55,057 bases of DNA. Origin: JBGPEQ01 sp035518775. GTDB taxonomy: Bacteria; Pseudomonadota; Alphaproteobacteria; Dongiales; Dongiaceae. Below are positions 25,979 through 33,915 of this stretch, one piece after another. The notes under the pieces are model-generated. The model did no database searches. It worked only from the letters and a program-made list of their open reading frames with translations, and had not been told where the DNA came from. A program made the position numbers and the translations under genes. Position 1 is the stretch's first letter. The number at the start of each line of letters is the position of its first letter. The stretch is from contig DATIXH010000444.1 of the NCBI GenBank assembly GCA_035518775.1, positions 1 through 55,057 on the forward strand, in the 5' to 3' direction.

Positions 25979-26899
25979 CTAGCCGCGGCCGCCGAAGATG
26001 CCGACGATCTGCTCGAGCATCTTCAGGGCCTCCTCGCGCTTCCGCTGGAAGCTGTTGCGGCCGATGATGAGGCCGGTGCCGCCGCCCTTGTGGATCTCGC
26101 GCGCCTCGCCCACGATGCCGTCGAGGTCCTTGGCCGCGCCGCCCGAGAACACCACGAGCCGGCGGCCGGCGAAGCAGCTCTGCATCACGTGGGCGATACG
26201 GGCCGAGAGGGTGGAGATGTCGATCTTCTCCTTCTCGTACACCTTCTTCGCCTCGGGCTGCTCGAGGAAGCTGGTCGGCGGCTTCACCTTGATGATGTGG
26301 GCGCCGAGCAGCGCCGCCATGTGCGCGGCGTAGGCGCAGATGTCCATCGCCGTCTCGCCCTCCTTGGAGAGCGTGCCGCCGCGCGGGTAGGACCAGATCA
26401 CCACCGCGAGTCCGACCGATTTCGCCTCCTCGGCCAGCTCGCGGATCTCCTCCATCATGGCGAAGGCGTCGTCCGAGCCCGGATAGATCGTGAAGCCGAT
26501 CGCCGAGCATCCCAACCGCAGCGCGTCGCCGACCGAGGCCGTCACCGCCTGGTCCTTGGCGCTCGCCAGGCTGTTGGAGCTGTTGACCTTGAGGATGGTC
26601 GGGATCTGCCCCGCGAAGGTGTCGGCGCCCGCCTCCATCATCCCGAGCACGGAGGCATAGGCCGAGAGCCCGGCATCGATCGCGAGCTGGAAGTGATAGT
26701 GCGGATCGTAGGCCGGCGCGTTCACCGCGAAGCTCCGCGCCGGCCCGTGCTCGAAGCCCTGGTCGACCGGCAGGATCACCAGCCGGCCGGTGCCGGCGAG
26801 CTTGCCGTGCATGAGGATGCGCGCGAGGTTGGCCTTGGTGCCGGGATTGTCGCTCTCGTACCAGGACAGGATCTTGCGGACCTGCGGCGTCATCTGCAT
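25979..26899 (-). CDS. fbaB: Class I fructose-bisphosphate aldolase
   Basis: 306 residues, DhnA-type class I aldolase, cleaving fructose 1,6-bisphosphate through a Schiff base. Visible: LVILPVDQGFEHGPARSF, GFTIYPGSDD, WSYPRGGTLSKEG, the Schiff-base lysine region AHIIKVKPPTSF and the phosphate loop GGGTGLIIGRNSF. I start at ATG 26899 (MQMTPQVRKILSW); a second ATG six bases inside is equally possible. Upstream 300 bases hold a palindromic repeat. gap and tkt, which usually accompany this gene in the class, are 20 kb away; pgk is not in the window. Confidence 0.92.
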   Translation of the reverse strand: MQMTPQVRKILSWYESDNPGTKANLARILMHGKLAGTGRLVILPVDQGFEHGPARSFAVNAPAYDPHYHFQLAIDAGLSAYASVLGMMEAGADTFAGQIPTILKVNSSNSLASAKDQAVTASVGDALRLGCSAIGFTIYPGSDDAFAMMEEIRELAEEAKSVGLAVVIWSYPRGGTLSKEGETAMDICAYAAHMAALLGAHIIKVKPPTSFLEQPEAKKVYEKEKIDISTLSARIAHVMQSCFAGRRLVVFSGGAAKDLDGIVGEAREIHKGGGTGLIIGRNSFQRKREEALKMLEQIVGIFGGRG

Positions 26900-27007
26900 G
26901 GTGCGTGTCTCTCGATCGGTTCTGCGGGGCCCGACAAACGAGACTCCTGGATAGCCGAGCAGGGCGGCCTTTTCAATGCGCGCCTTTCCGGATGGCACGC
27001 CCATCCC

Positions 27008-27122
27008 GCGTCCTTCGAGACGCGCGCGGGCGCGCACTCCTCAGGATGAGGAGCGATTTTTGTGGCACCAAGAGTGTTCCTCATCCTGAGGAGGCCGCGC
27101 AGCGGCCGTCTCGAAGGACGCA
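27008..27122. repeat. CTTCGACAAG-type palindromic repeat, divergent copy 2
   Basis: Outer arms GCGTCCTTCGAGACG and CGTCTCGAAGGACGC with inner TCCTCAGGATGAGGA / TCCTCATCCTGAGGA, 115 bases. A longer, diverged version of the other four copies. It fills most of the 300-base gap upstream of fbaB. Confidence 0.75.
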
Positions 27123-27203
27123 CATCGTCGACCCCGGCACCTTGTCGCGCGCCCGCCGCCTGCCTACGTCCGAGACAGTGGATCGCAAGCTTGAGGTCAT
27201 GCA

Positions 27204-27380
27204 TTGACGGTCGAACCACACCGCAAACCTCCCGATCTGCCGCAGCGACAGCGTGCATCCGACACCCGCGAGCGCGACGAGCGGGCGATCCGGGCGCACG
27301 TCGACGCGCTGCTCGATGCAGCGCTCGCCGATACGTTTCCGGCGAGCGATCCGGTCGCCCTGCTGGTGCCGGCGTCCTGA
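27204..27380 (+). CDS. Small unknown protein with TFPASDPV motif
   Basis: 58 residues, TTG start with TGAGG seven bases upstream. It is rich in charged residues, then ends HVDALLDAALADTFPASDPVALLVP. The D(A/E)xLxDTFPASDP pattern is recurrent in small proteins of proteobacteria and actinobacteria whose function I do not know. It is read divergently from fbaB and lies opposite the small membrane protein gene at 27395. Codon use is that of the genome. Shorter than the frames usually called. Confidence 0.5.
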   Translation: MTVEPHRKPPDLPQRQRASDTRERDERAIRAHVDALLDAALADTFPASDPVALLVPAS

Positions 27381-27394
27381 CGCACGCCGTTGCG

Positions 27395-27538
27395 TCATCG
27401 CTCGCTCGCCTCCCGCTGCAGCAAGGCCAGAATCCACAGCGGCAGCGTGCACAGGAACGGCGCCTGCATGGCCAGGGTCGCCGCCAGCCCCATGGCGGCC
27501 AGGTAGTCGCAGGAGGAGTAGCGCGGTTGCGCGGTCAT
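27395..27538 (-). CDS. Small membrane protein, unknown
   Basis: 47 residues with a single hydrophobic helix (GLAATLAMQAPFLCTLPLWI, about residues 17-42) between a short N-terminus and a basic C-terminus. Its ATG overlaps the stop of the upstream gene in an ATGA arrangement, indicating translational coupling. No family recognised. Confidence 0.5.
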   Translation of the reverse strand: MTAQPRYSSCDYLAAMGLAATLAMQAPFLCTLPLWILALLQREASER

Positions 27539-27948
27539 TGCTTGTCACCGAGCCAGGCGCGGCACGCCGCGTCGGCGTCCGCGCACTTGTCGAGGTCGAG
27601 AACGCGCGACGGCCGCTTGCGGTGCAGGGTTGCGCTGTATTGGCGCGCGATGTCCGTGAGCTTTGCAGCCACAACGTTGGAGCCGCGGAAGCAGACATGC
27701 GTCAGGCCCTGCCGCAGCGCAGCCTGCACCAGGTCGGCACGGTCGTCGCAGTCGAGCACGCCGATAAACACGGCCGACGGCGCCCGGTTCCCGGCCGCGC
27801 GCAGGAGGGCGTCGAACCAGCCGGCCCCGGCATAGGCGGCGGCGCCAGGCGCGCTCCAGAGCTCCACGGGCACGCCGCGCGCCGTCGCCGCCGCCAACGC
27901 GGCGCGGGCGTGGGCCAGCCCATGGATGATGACGGCGCGCCCCTGCAT
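27535..27948 (-). CDS. Conserved hypothetical protein
   Basis: 137 residues: MQGRAVIIHGLAHARAALAA, then FDALLRAAGNRAPSAVFIGVLDCDDRADLVQAALRQG and a C-terminal DLDKCADADAACRAWLGDKQ. It looks like a small Rossmann-like fold with no catalytic signature I can name. Start is the first ATG. Its stop overlaps the start of the small membrane protein gene, so they form a two-gene unit. The upstream 200 bases contain a TTAA-N7-TTAT sequence, a weak CtrA-like candidate. Confidence 0.6.
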   Translation of the reverse strand: MQGRAVIIHGLAHARAALAAATARGVPVELWSAPGAAAYAGAGWFDALLRAAGNRAPSAVFIGVLDCDDRADLVQAALRQGLTHVCFRGSNVVAAKLTDIARQYSATLHRKRPSRVLDLDKCADADAACRAWLGDKQ

Positions 27949-28148
27949 GCCGCCGATGATAGCGGGCGGAAACGGCGTTCGGCCAACAGCGTTAAGCCGA
28001 GGTTATCGCGACGCGGCATTTACGATGTCGCAAGACTTTCATTAAGGAGTCTCAATCCGCGGCTCGTATCCTGGCGCAATGGAACCGATGCGCCGTCTCG
28101 TTCCGCACGCGAAACGGCCGCCGGCGACGAAAGCGAGAGTGTGCGAGG

Positions 28149-28361
28149 ATGGGTATCGTGGTGCAGTTTCCCTCCAACGAGGAGCGCGCGCGGCGCACTG
28201 GTGCCGCGGAGCTGGATCGTGCGCGCCGCGATTGGACCGTGCTCAGCGGCTACGATCGCGACGCGGCGGCGTCGGCGATGACCGAATTCTACCGGCTGTG
28301 GTTCGCCGCCGCCGAGCGCCAGGGCTATTTCGAGACGGCCCGGCCGAGCGATTCGGAGTAG
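28149..28361 (+). CDS. Small conserved hypothetical protein
   Basis: 70 residues, MGIVVQFPSNEERARRTG, predicted mainly helical and charged. No family recognised. It is flanked by an intergenic region rich in structured sequence. GC and codon use match the neighbourhood, but the short length keeps confidence low. Confidence 0.5.
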   Translation: MGIVVQFPSNEERARRTGAAELDRARRDWTVLSGYDRDAAASAMTEFYRLWFAAAERQGYFETARPSDSE

Positions 28362-28751
28362 CCCGCCCGGCGGCAAAACTGCAGGCGCTGTGACGGCCGT
28401 CACTCACCGCACCCCGCGAAAAGACTATGTTTGCGGGCGTCGGCCGTGCCGAGACACGTAAGTCCGACAACCAAGCGCTGCTGAGAAGGGCGTGCCGGCG
28501 GTTCCCCTCCCGGACGGCCGGCACGCCCATCCTTTTGATCGCGCTCGATCCTCTCTGCCCATTCATTGTGCAGCGCAAGATTCGCGCTTGAAAAAGGTGG
28601 CGAACAGGCCAACCTTGCCCTTGTGCATCGCAGCATAGCGAGCAAGGGGAGCAGGATATGCCGCACGGCCCGCAAGCACTCGGCGCGTCAGCGCGCCGCG
28701 ATCCCGACGTCGCTGCCGCCGCGCGCCGCACAGGCTGATCGACGCCGGCCG
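28362..28751. other. Intergenic region with palindromes and terminator-like hairpin
   Basis: Contains the palindrome GTGACGGCCGTCAC (28390-28403), a promoter-like GACTATGTTT, and a 12-base-pair hairpin (28488-28528). No open reading frame here has family support. Confidence 0.5.
28488..28536 (+). terminator. Large hairpin, probable terminator
   Basis: Stem GGGCGTGCCGGC / GCCGGCACGCCC of 12 perfect pairs, loop containing CCCCTCCC, followed by ATCCTTTTG. It could end the small gene upstream or a short RNA starting near 28430. Confidence 0.5.
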
Positions 28752-29783
28752 ATGCCGCTCCCGCGTCCGCTGCTCTCCGCCGGCTCCGATGCCCGGCGCC
28801 GCAAGCCGCTGAACCTGGGCCTGCAGGGCGGCGGCGCGCACGGCGCCTTCACCTGGGGCGTGCTCGACGCGCTGCTCGAGCGCGCGGACCTCTCCTTCGA
28901 CGCCGTCAGCGGCGCCAGCGCCGGCGCGATCAACGCCGTGGCGCTCGCCGCCGGCCTCCTGGAGGACGGCCGGGCCGGCGCCCGCGCCAAGCTGGCCGCG
29001 GTCTGGGGCGCCATTGCCGGCGCCACGCCCGCGGCGCTGCTGCCGGCGGTCGGCCTGCCGGCGGAGGCCTGGCTCGGCATCGCCACTCGCATGATCTCGC
29101 CCTATCAGTTCAATCCGTTCGACGTGGACCCGCTGCGCCATGTGCTGACGCAGACGATCGACTTCGAGGCGCTGCGCCGCCACAGCCCGCTGCAGCTCTA
29201 CGTCGCCGCCACCGACGTCGCCGACGGCAAGGCGCGACTGTTCGGCACCGCCGAGCTCTCGCGCGACGTGCTGCTGGCATCGGCCTGCCTGCCGCATCTG
29301 CGCCAGGCCGTGCGCATCGGCGACCGCCACTATTGGGACGGCGGCTATTCCGCCAACCCGCCGGTGCTGCCGCTGGTGCTCGAGCGTGCCGCCGCCGACA
29401 CGCTGATCGTGCTGGTCGATTCCACGGAGCAGGCGCAGGTGCCGACTAGTGCTTCGGAGATCGCCCGCCGGCTCGGCGCGCTCGCCTTCAACGCGCCGCT
29501 GCGGCGCGAGATCGAGCTGATCGAGCGCTGGCGCGCGCTGGCCAGCGAAGGCGTCAGCCTCGGCAGCCGCCGCCAGCGCCGCCTGCGCCGCCACCGCTTC
29601 CACCTGATCGAAGCCGGCGACGCCACCGGCGACCTCGCCCCGGCGAGCAAGCTCTACCCGGTCTGGCCGCTGCTGGAGAAGCTGCGCGATCTCGGCCGCG
29701 CGGCCGCCGCCGCCTGGCTCGCCACCCACGCCGCCGCCCTCGGCGCCCGCTCCACCGTCGACCTCGCCGCACGGTTCTTGTGA
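28752..29783 (+). CDS. Patatin-like phospholipase family protein
   Basis: About 343 residues. The patatin fold is clear: oxyanion loop LGLQGGGAHGAFTWG, nucleophile motif SGASAGAINA (Gly-x-Ser-x-Gly) and the catalytic dyad aspartate in HYWDGGYSANPP. Substrates of relatives are phospholipids or storage-polyester oligomers; the C-terminal 90 residues (LIEAGDATGDLAPASKLYPVW) resemble those near polyhydroxyalkanoate genes, but none is adjacent. I start at ATG 28752 (MPLPRPLLS); the frame could extend upstream but has no ribosome site there. Confidence 0.85.
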   Translation: MPLPRPLLSAGSDARRRKPLNLGLQGGGAHGAFTWGVLDALLERADLSFDAVSGASAGAINAVALAAGLLEDGRAGARAKLAAVWGAIAGATPAALLPAVGLPAEAWLGIATRMISPYQFNPFDVDPLRHVLTQTIDFEALRRHSPLQLYVAATDVADGKARLFGTAELSRDVLLASACLPHLRQAVRIGDRHYWDGGYSANPPVLPLVLERAAADTLIVLVDSTEQAQVPTSASEIARRLGALAFNAPLRREIELIERWRALASEGVSLGSRRQRRLRRHRFHLIEAGDATGDLAPASKLYPVWPLLEKLRDLGRAAAAAWLATHAAALGARSTVDLAARFL

Positions 29784-29794
29784 GACCAGGGCGT

Positions 29795-29866
29795 GTAGGG
29801 GCGACCCCGCGTGGTCGCCCTCTATCCCGCGACGGCTGCAGGGCGACCGCATGGGGTCGCCCCTAC
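29795..29866. repeat. GTAGGGGCG palindromic repeat, copy 3
   Basis: Arms GTAGGGGCGACCCCGCGTGG and ATGGGGTCGCCCCTAC with an internal GTCGCCCTC / GAGGGCGAC-like pair. It fills the space between the patatin and DUF72 genes. Confidence 0.75.
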
Positions 29867-29939
29867 ACGCTCCACCGCGGGCTTTCGCTAGACGACCGCC
29901 CACCCACCTGAAAGAATCCGCCCGAACCGAGGAGGTGGC

Positions 29940-30728
29940 ATGATCCGGGTCGGCATCGGCGGTTGGACCTACGAGCCCTGGCGCGGGACCTTCTACCCGG
30001 CCGATCTCAAGCAGGCCGACGAGCTCTCCTACGCCAGCCGCCGGCTCACCTCGATCGAGATCAACGGCACGTTCTACCGTACGCAGTCGGCGGCCAGCTT
30101 CAAGAAGTGGCGCGACGCCGTGCCGGACGACTTCGTCTTCTCGGTCAAAGGCCACCGCAACATCGTCAACAGCCGCAAGCTCGCCGAGGCGGGCGAGGGC
30201 ATCGAGTGGTTCTTCAAGAGCGGCGTGCTCGAGCTTGGCGACAAGCTCGGCCCGATCCTCTGGCAGTTCGCGCCGTTCAAGAAGTTCGACGCCGCCGACT
30301 TCGGCGCCTTCCTCGGCCTGCTGCCGCGCGAGGCCGGCGGCCGCACGCTCATGCATGCCGTCGAGGTCCGCAGCAAGAGCTTCCTCGTCCCGGAGTTCAT
30401 CGCGTTGCTGCGCGACCACAACGCTGCCGCCGTCTATGCCGACTCCGAGGAGCATCCGGCGATCGGCGACGTGACGGCGGACTTCGTCTACGCCCGGCTG
30501 CAGCGTACTACCGAGCAGAACGACGCCGGCTACGCCGCCGCCGACCTCGAGCGCTGGGCGGCCGGTGCCCGCGCCTGGGAGGCGGGCGGCGTGCCCGACG
30601 GCCTGCAGCAGGTCGATAAAAAAGCCCCGCCCAAGACTCCGCGCCCGGTCTTCATCTACATGATCAGCGGCGCCAAAGCCCGCGCCCCGTCCGCCGCCAT
30701 GGCGCTCATCGAACGCTTGAAGACCTGA
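29940..30728 (+). CDS. DUF72 domain protein
   Basis: 262 residues of the DUF72 family: start IRVGIGGWTYEPWRGTFYP, EINGTFYRTQSAASFKKWRD, FSVKGHRNIVN, ILWQFAPFKKFDAADFGAFL, HAVEVRSKSF and FVYARLQRTTEQN. A TIM-barrel-like protein of unknown biochemical role, sometimes found with DNA-repair or stress genes. ATG start with GAGGTGG just upstream. The downstream gene is ku, on the same strand, about 150 bases away. Confidence 0.85.
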   Translation: MIRVGIGGWTYEPWRGTFYPADLKQADELSYASRRLTSIEINGTFYRTQSAASFKKWRDAVPDDFVFSVKGHRNIVNSRKLAEAGEGIEWFFKSGVLELGDKLGPILWQFAPFKKFDAADFGAFLGLLPREAGGRTLMHAVEVRSKSFLVPEFIALLRDHNAAAVYADSEEHPAIGDVTADFVYARLQRTTEQNDAGYAAADLERWAAGARAWEAGGVPDGLQQVDKKAPPKTPRPVFIYMISGAKARAPSAAMALIERLKT

Positions 30729-30883
30729 TTTTCACGTTGATGCGGCGTCTGAGGCACGCTCATCGAATATCTCAGGATATGTCCGGAATATACGAATTTT
30801 ATTAAGAAATTCCCGATTGCGCTGGACTTTTGCCCGGCCGGCGACTAGCGTTGCGCCCTTCCAGTAACCCGGAGATCAGCTCC

Positions 30884-31768
30884 ATGCCGCGCTCGACCTG
30901 GAAGGGTTATCTCAAGCTCTCGCTCGTCTCCTGCGCCGTCGCCCTCTACAACGCGACCTCGGCCGCCGAGCGGGTGTCGTTCAACACGCTGAACCGCAAG
31001 ACCGGCAACCGCCTGAAGCAGCAGATGCTGGATTCCGTCACCGAGGAGCCGGTCGATCCGGCCGACCGCGTGAAGGGCTACCAGGTCGGCAAGGGCCAGT
31101 ACGTGATGGTCGAGGACGAGGACCTGGAGAAGCTCAAGATCGAGAGCACGAAGATGATCGAGATCGAGGCCTTCGTGCCGCAGGCCGAAGTCGACCAGAT
31201 CTATCTCGACAGCCCCTACTACCTGGCGCCCGACGACCAGGTGGCGCAGGAGGCCTTCGCGGTGATCCGCGACGCCATGGCCGCCAAGGAGGTCGTCGGC
31301 ATCGGCCGCATCGTGATCGCCCGGCGCGAGCGCATGATCATGCTGGCGCCGCGCGGCAAGGGCATCCTGGCCACCAGCCTGCGCTATCCCTACGAGGTGC
31401 GGCAGGATGCGGAGTACTTCACCGACATCACCGACGTGAAGCTGCCGGACGAGATGATGGGCATCGCGGAGGTGATCATCGAGCGCAAGTCCGGCCATTT
31501 CGACCCGGCCAAGTTCACCGACCGCTACGAGGAGGCGGTCGTCGGCATGCTACGGGCCAAGCAGGCGGGTCAGGCCTTCGACGTTCCGGAGACGCCGGAG
31601 CCCAGCAAGGTCGTCAACATCATGGACGCGTTGAAGCGCAGCCTCGAGGCCGAAGGCGGCGGCGCCGCCGAGATCCGCCGCCCGCGCGCGCCGAGCAAGA
31701 AGCCGGCCGCCGCCGAGAAGCCCGCCGCCGAAGCGGTCCGCAAGCCCAAGGCGCGCAAGGCGCGCTGA
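30884..31768 (+). CDS. ku: Ku protein, non-homologous end joining
   Basis: About 294 residues of the bacterial Ku family: core KGYLKLSLVSCAVALYNATS, VSFNTLNRKTGNRLKQQM, VKGYQVGKGQYVMVEDEDLE, the DNA-ring VIARRERMIMLAPRGKGI and a lysine/alanine/proline-rich C-terminal tail (RRPRAPSKKPAAAEKPAA). Ku homodimers bind double-strand ends and recruit LigD, encoded 12 kb downstream on the same strand. I start at ATG 30884 (MPRSTW), with GGAG nine bases before. The 150-base upstream region is A/T-rich and looks promoter-bearing. Confidence 0.93.
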   Translation: MPRSTWKGYLKLSLVSCAVALYNATSAAERVSFNTLNRKTGNRLKQQMLDSVTEEPVDPADRVKGYQVGKGQYVMVEDEDLEKLKIESTKMIEIEAFVPQAEVDQIYLDSPYYLAPDDQVAQEAFAVIRDAMAAKEVVGIGRIVIARRERMIMLAPRGKGILATSLRYPYEVRQDAEYFTDITDVKLPDEMMGIAEVIIERKSGHFDPAKFTDRYEEAVVGMLRAKQAGQAFDVPETPEPSKVVNIMDALKRSLEAEGGGAAEIRRPRAPSKKPAAAEKPAAEAVRKPKARKAR

Positions 31769-31821
31769 TTGGCGTCGCGCGGACCGCGGGTCACGCGTTA
31801 CCGAGATTGGGGCGAGCGCAG

Positions 31822-31904
31822 TGCGTCCTTCGACAAGCTCAGGATGAGGATTTTTCTTTGTGTCGCCAGGATTGTCCCTCATCCTGAGCTTGTCGAAGGA
31901 CGCA
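31822..31904. repeat. CTTCGACAAGCTCAGG palindromic repeat, copy 3
   Basis: Arms TGCGTCCTTCGACAAGCTCA and TGAGCTTGTCGAAGGACGCA, 83 bases, between ku and the BRCT-TPR gene. One of the two most regular copies. Confidence 0.85.
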
Positions 31905-31923
31905 GGATGGTCTTGCAACACCG

Positions 31924-33036
31924 ATGAGTACATCGGCGGCTAACCCGCTCGCCGGGCAGATGCTGTTCCTCTCCGGCCGCATTCAGGGGGTGACCCGGCG
32001 CCGGCTCGATCAGCTCGTGCGCCTGCGCGGCGGCAGGCTCGTCGCCAGGCCGACGGCGCGCGTCACGCTCATCGCGGTCGGGCATTCGGCGGCCGCGAAC
32101 GTGCTGCCGGACGGCCACATCCGCCTGCCCGCCGGCCTTCCCGACACCGCCGCCCTGATCAGCGAGCTGGAGCTGCGGCGCCGCCTCGGTCTGCTGCGCC
32201 CGCCGGAGGCTGCGGAGCGTAGCCTCGGCACGCCCGAACTCGAGCGGCTCTCGGGCCTCACCCCGCGCCTGCTCTCCTGCCTGGCCCTGTTCGACGTGCT
32301 GGAGCCGGTCGACGGGCGCTACGCCTATCGCGACCTCGTGGCCGCCCGCGAGGCCGGCCGCCTGCTGGCGCGCGGCATCGAGCTGCGCCGCGTGCTGGAG
32401 GCGGCGATCGCGCTGCGCCGGCGCGGCACCCACCTCTCGGAATCGCGGCTGGCCGAGGGACCCTCGGGCGAGCTGCTGCGCGAGCTCTCGGGCCAGTTGG
32501 CGGAGCTGAGCGGCCAGCTCACCATGCGGCTCGACCATGACGGCCGCAGCCTCGACGACGTGGTGGCCGCGGCCGAACGTGCGGAAGAGAACGACGATCA
32601 CGCGGCCGCTGAGAATCTATACGCCACCGCCCTGCGCGCCGACGCCAACGATCCCGTCATCCCCTTCAATCTCGGCAACGTGTTCGACGCCCAGGGCCGC
32701 GCCGCCGAGGCGAAGATCGCCTGGCAGATCGCGGTCGCCCGCGACCCCGCCTTCGCCGAGGCCTGGTACAACCTCGCGATGGCCGCGGAGGACGAAGAGC
32801 ATGCCGACCTCGCCGTCGCCGAATACCGCCGCGCCGTGCAGGCGCAGCCGGACTTCGCCGACGCCCACTTCAATCTCGCGCTGCTGCTGACCAAGCTCGC
32901 CCGCTACGCCGAGGCCCTGACGGTATGGGACCGCTTCCTCGAGCTCGCGCCCTCGTCCAAGCAGGCCGCCGTCGCCAAGCGCGCCGCCACCCTCTGCCGC
33001 ATGGAGCTGCAGCAGCAGAAGCCGAAGGCGGGGTGA
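31924..33036 (+). CDS. BRCT-like, MerR-like and TPR protein
   Basis: 370 residues. The N-terminal 55 residues (GQMLFLSGRIQGVTRRRLDQ to TLIAVGHSAA) match the shape of a BRCT domain, a phosphopeptide module typical of DNA-repair proteins. Residues about 90-160 look like a MerR-type helix-turn-helix (LSGLTPRLLSCLALFDVLEP, RYAYRDLVAAREAGRLLARG). From about 215 onward TPR helical repeats follow: NLYATALRADANDPVIPFNL, AWYNLAMAAEDEEHADLAVA, AHFNLALLLTKLARYAEALT. The gene lies directly downstream of ku, so an end-joining partner role is attractive but unproven. The call rests on motif recognition, not a search. Confidence 0.6.
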   Translation: MSTSAANPLAGQMLFLSGRIQGVTRRRLDQLVRLRGGRLVARPTARVTLIAVGHSAAANVLPDGHIRLPAGLPDTAALISELELRRRLGLLRPPEAAERSLGTPELERLSGLTPRLLSCLALFDVLEPVDGRYAYRDLVAAREAGRLLARGIELRRVLEAAIALRRRGTHLSESRLAEGPSGELLRELSGQLAELSGQLTMRLDHDGRSLDDVVAAAERAEENDDHAAAENLYATALRADANDPVIPFNLGNVFDAQGRAAEAKIAWQIAVARDPAFAEAWYNLAMAAEDEEHADLAVAEYRRAVQAQPDFADAHFNLALLLTKLARYAEALTVWDRFLELAPSSKQAAVAKRAATLCRMELQQQKPKAG

Positions 33037-33052
33037 GGCTGCGCGTGTATGC

Positions 33053-33145
33053 GTAGGGGCGCCCGGCAGGTCGCCCGCGGCAATGCGAGACCAAGCGCCG
33101 GACGTGAAGACGCGGACAAACGGGCGGCCTGCCGGTCGCTCCTAC
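33053..33145. repeat. GTAGGGGCG palindromic repeat, copy 4
   Basis: Arms GTAGGGGCGCCCGGCAGGTC and GCCTGCCGGTCGCTCCTAC, between the BRCT-TPR gene and the hydrolase gene, whose stop is three bases beyond the right arm. Confidence 0.7.
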
Positions 33146-33148
33146 GGG

Positions 33149-33835
33149 TCATCGGGCAATCGTCGTATCGATCCACGCGGCCAGCGCATCCAGCATCTCG
33201 GCCCTGACCTCTGGGTCCTTGCGCCCTGTGCGCGCGGGCACGTGGAGGGAGTGGTCGGCATCCTCGAACAGCGTCAGTGTCGCGCGCTTGCCGAGCCGCT
33301 CCACGACCAGCCGCAGCAGCGTCAGATCGGCCAGCGCGTCGCGCGTTCCCTGCAGGAACAGCATCGGGATCTGCACGTCGAGGAGATGGGCGGCCCGCTC
33401 GTCCGAGGGCCGTCCTGCCGGATGCAGCGGGAAACCGAGGAAGGCGAGGCCGCGCACACCCGCCAGCGGCGCCGCGGCCTGCGCCTGCGAGGTCATGCGG
33501 CCGCCGAACGACTTGCCGCCGGCCACCAGCGGCAGGTCCGGCACGCGCCGCGCCGCCTCCGCCACCGCCGCGCGCACCGTGGCCTGGGCGAGCGCCGGCG
33601 GGTCCGGCCGCTTCGCCCGCTGCTCCATATAGGGGAACTGGTAGCGCAAGGTCGCGATGCCGCGCTCGCCGAGCTCGGCCGCCACCGCCGCCAGGAACGG
33701 ATGCGCCATCCCCGCCCCCGCCCCGTGCGCCAGCACGTAGCAAGCCCGCGCTCGCGGCGGCGCCAGCAGCAGCCCGGAGACGCGCTGCGTCTCGTTGACG
33801 GTTACGCTCAGCTTCAGGGCATCTGAGGACGGCAC
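33149..33835 (-). CDS. Alpha/beta hydrolase, KANL3/Tex30-like
   Basis: 228 residues. N-terminal YVLAHGAGAGMAHPF, core GIATLRYQFPYMEQRAKRPD, the nucleophile elbow AGGKSFGGRMTSQA and the C-terminal DADHSLHVPAR carrying the catalytic histidine. This GGKSxGGR form defines the dienelactone-hydrolase-like KANL3/Tex30 subgroup of unknown substrate. The start is GTG. Convergent with the BRCT-TPR gene across a palindromic repeat. Confidence 0.75.
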   Translation of the reverse strand: MPSSDALKLSVTVNETQRVSGLLLAPPRARACYVLAHGAGAGMAHPFLAAVAAELGERGIATLRYQFPYMEQRAKRPDPPALAQATVRAAVAEAARRVPDLPLVAGGKSFGGRMTSQAQAAAPLAGVRGLAFLGFPLHPAGRPSDERAAHLLDVQIPMLFLQGTRDALADLTLLRLVVERLGKRATLTLFEDADHSLHVPARTGRKDPEVRAEMLDALAAWIDTTIAR

Positions 33836-33915
33836 CTGTCCCCCCGAGATCTGGCCGCGTCGTTCAGGGCCACCTTACCCCAGCCAGTGCCATCCGGCAT
33901 CCGGGCAGCGATCCG

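Noticed and set aside
27990..28020. CtrA box at TTAA-N7-TTAT
   Set aside because: One mismatch and no promoter or conserved gene context; kept only as a remark.
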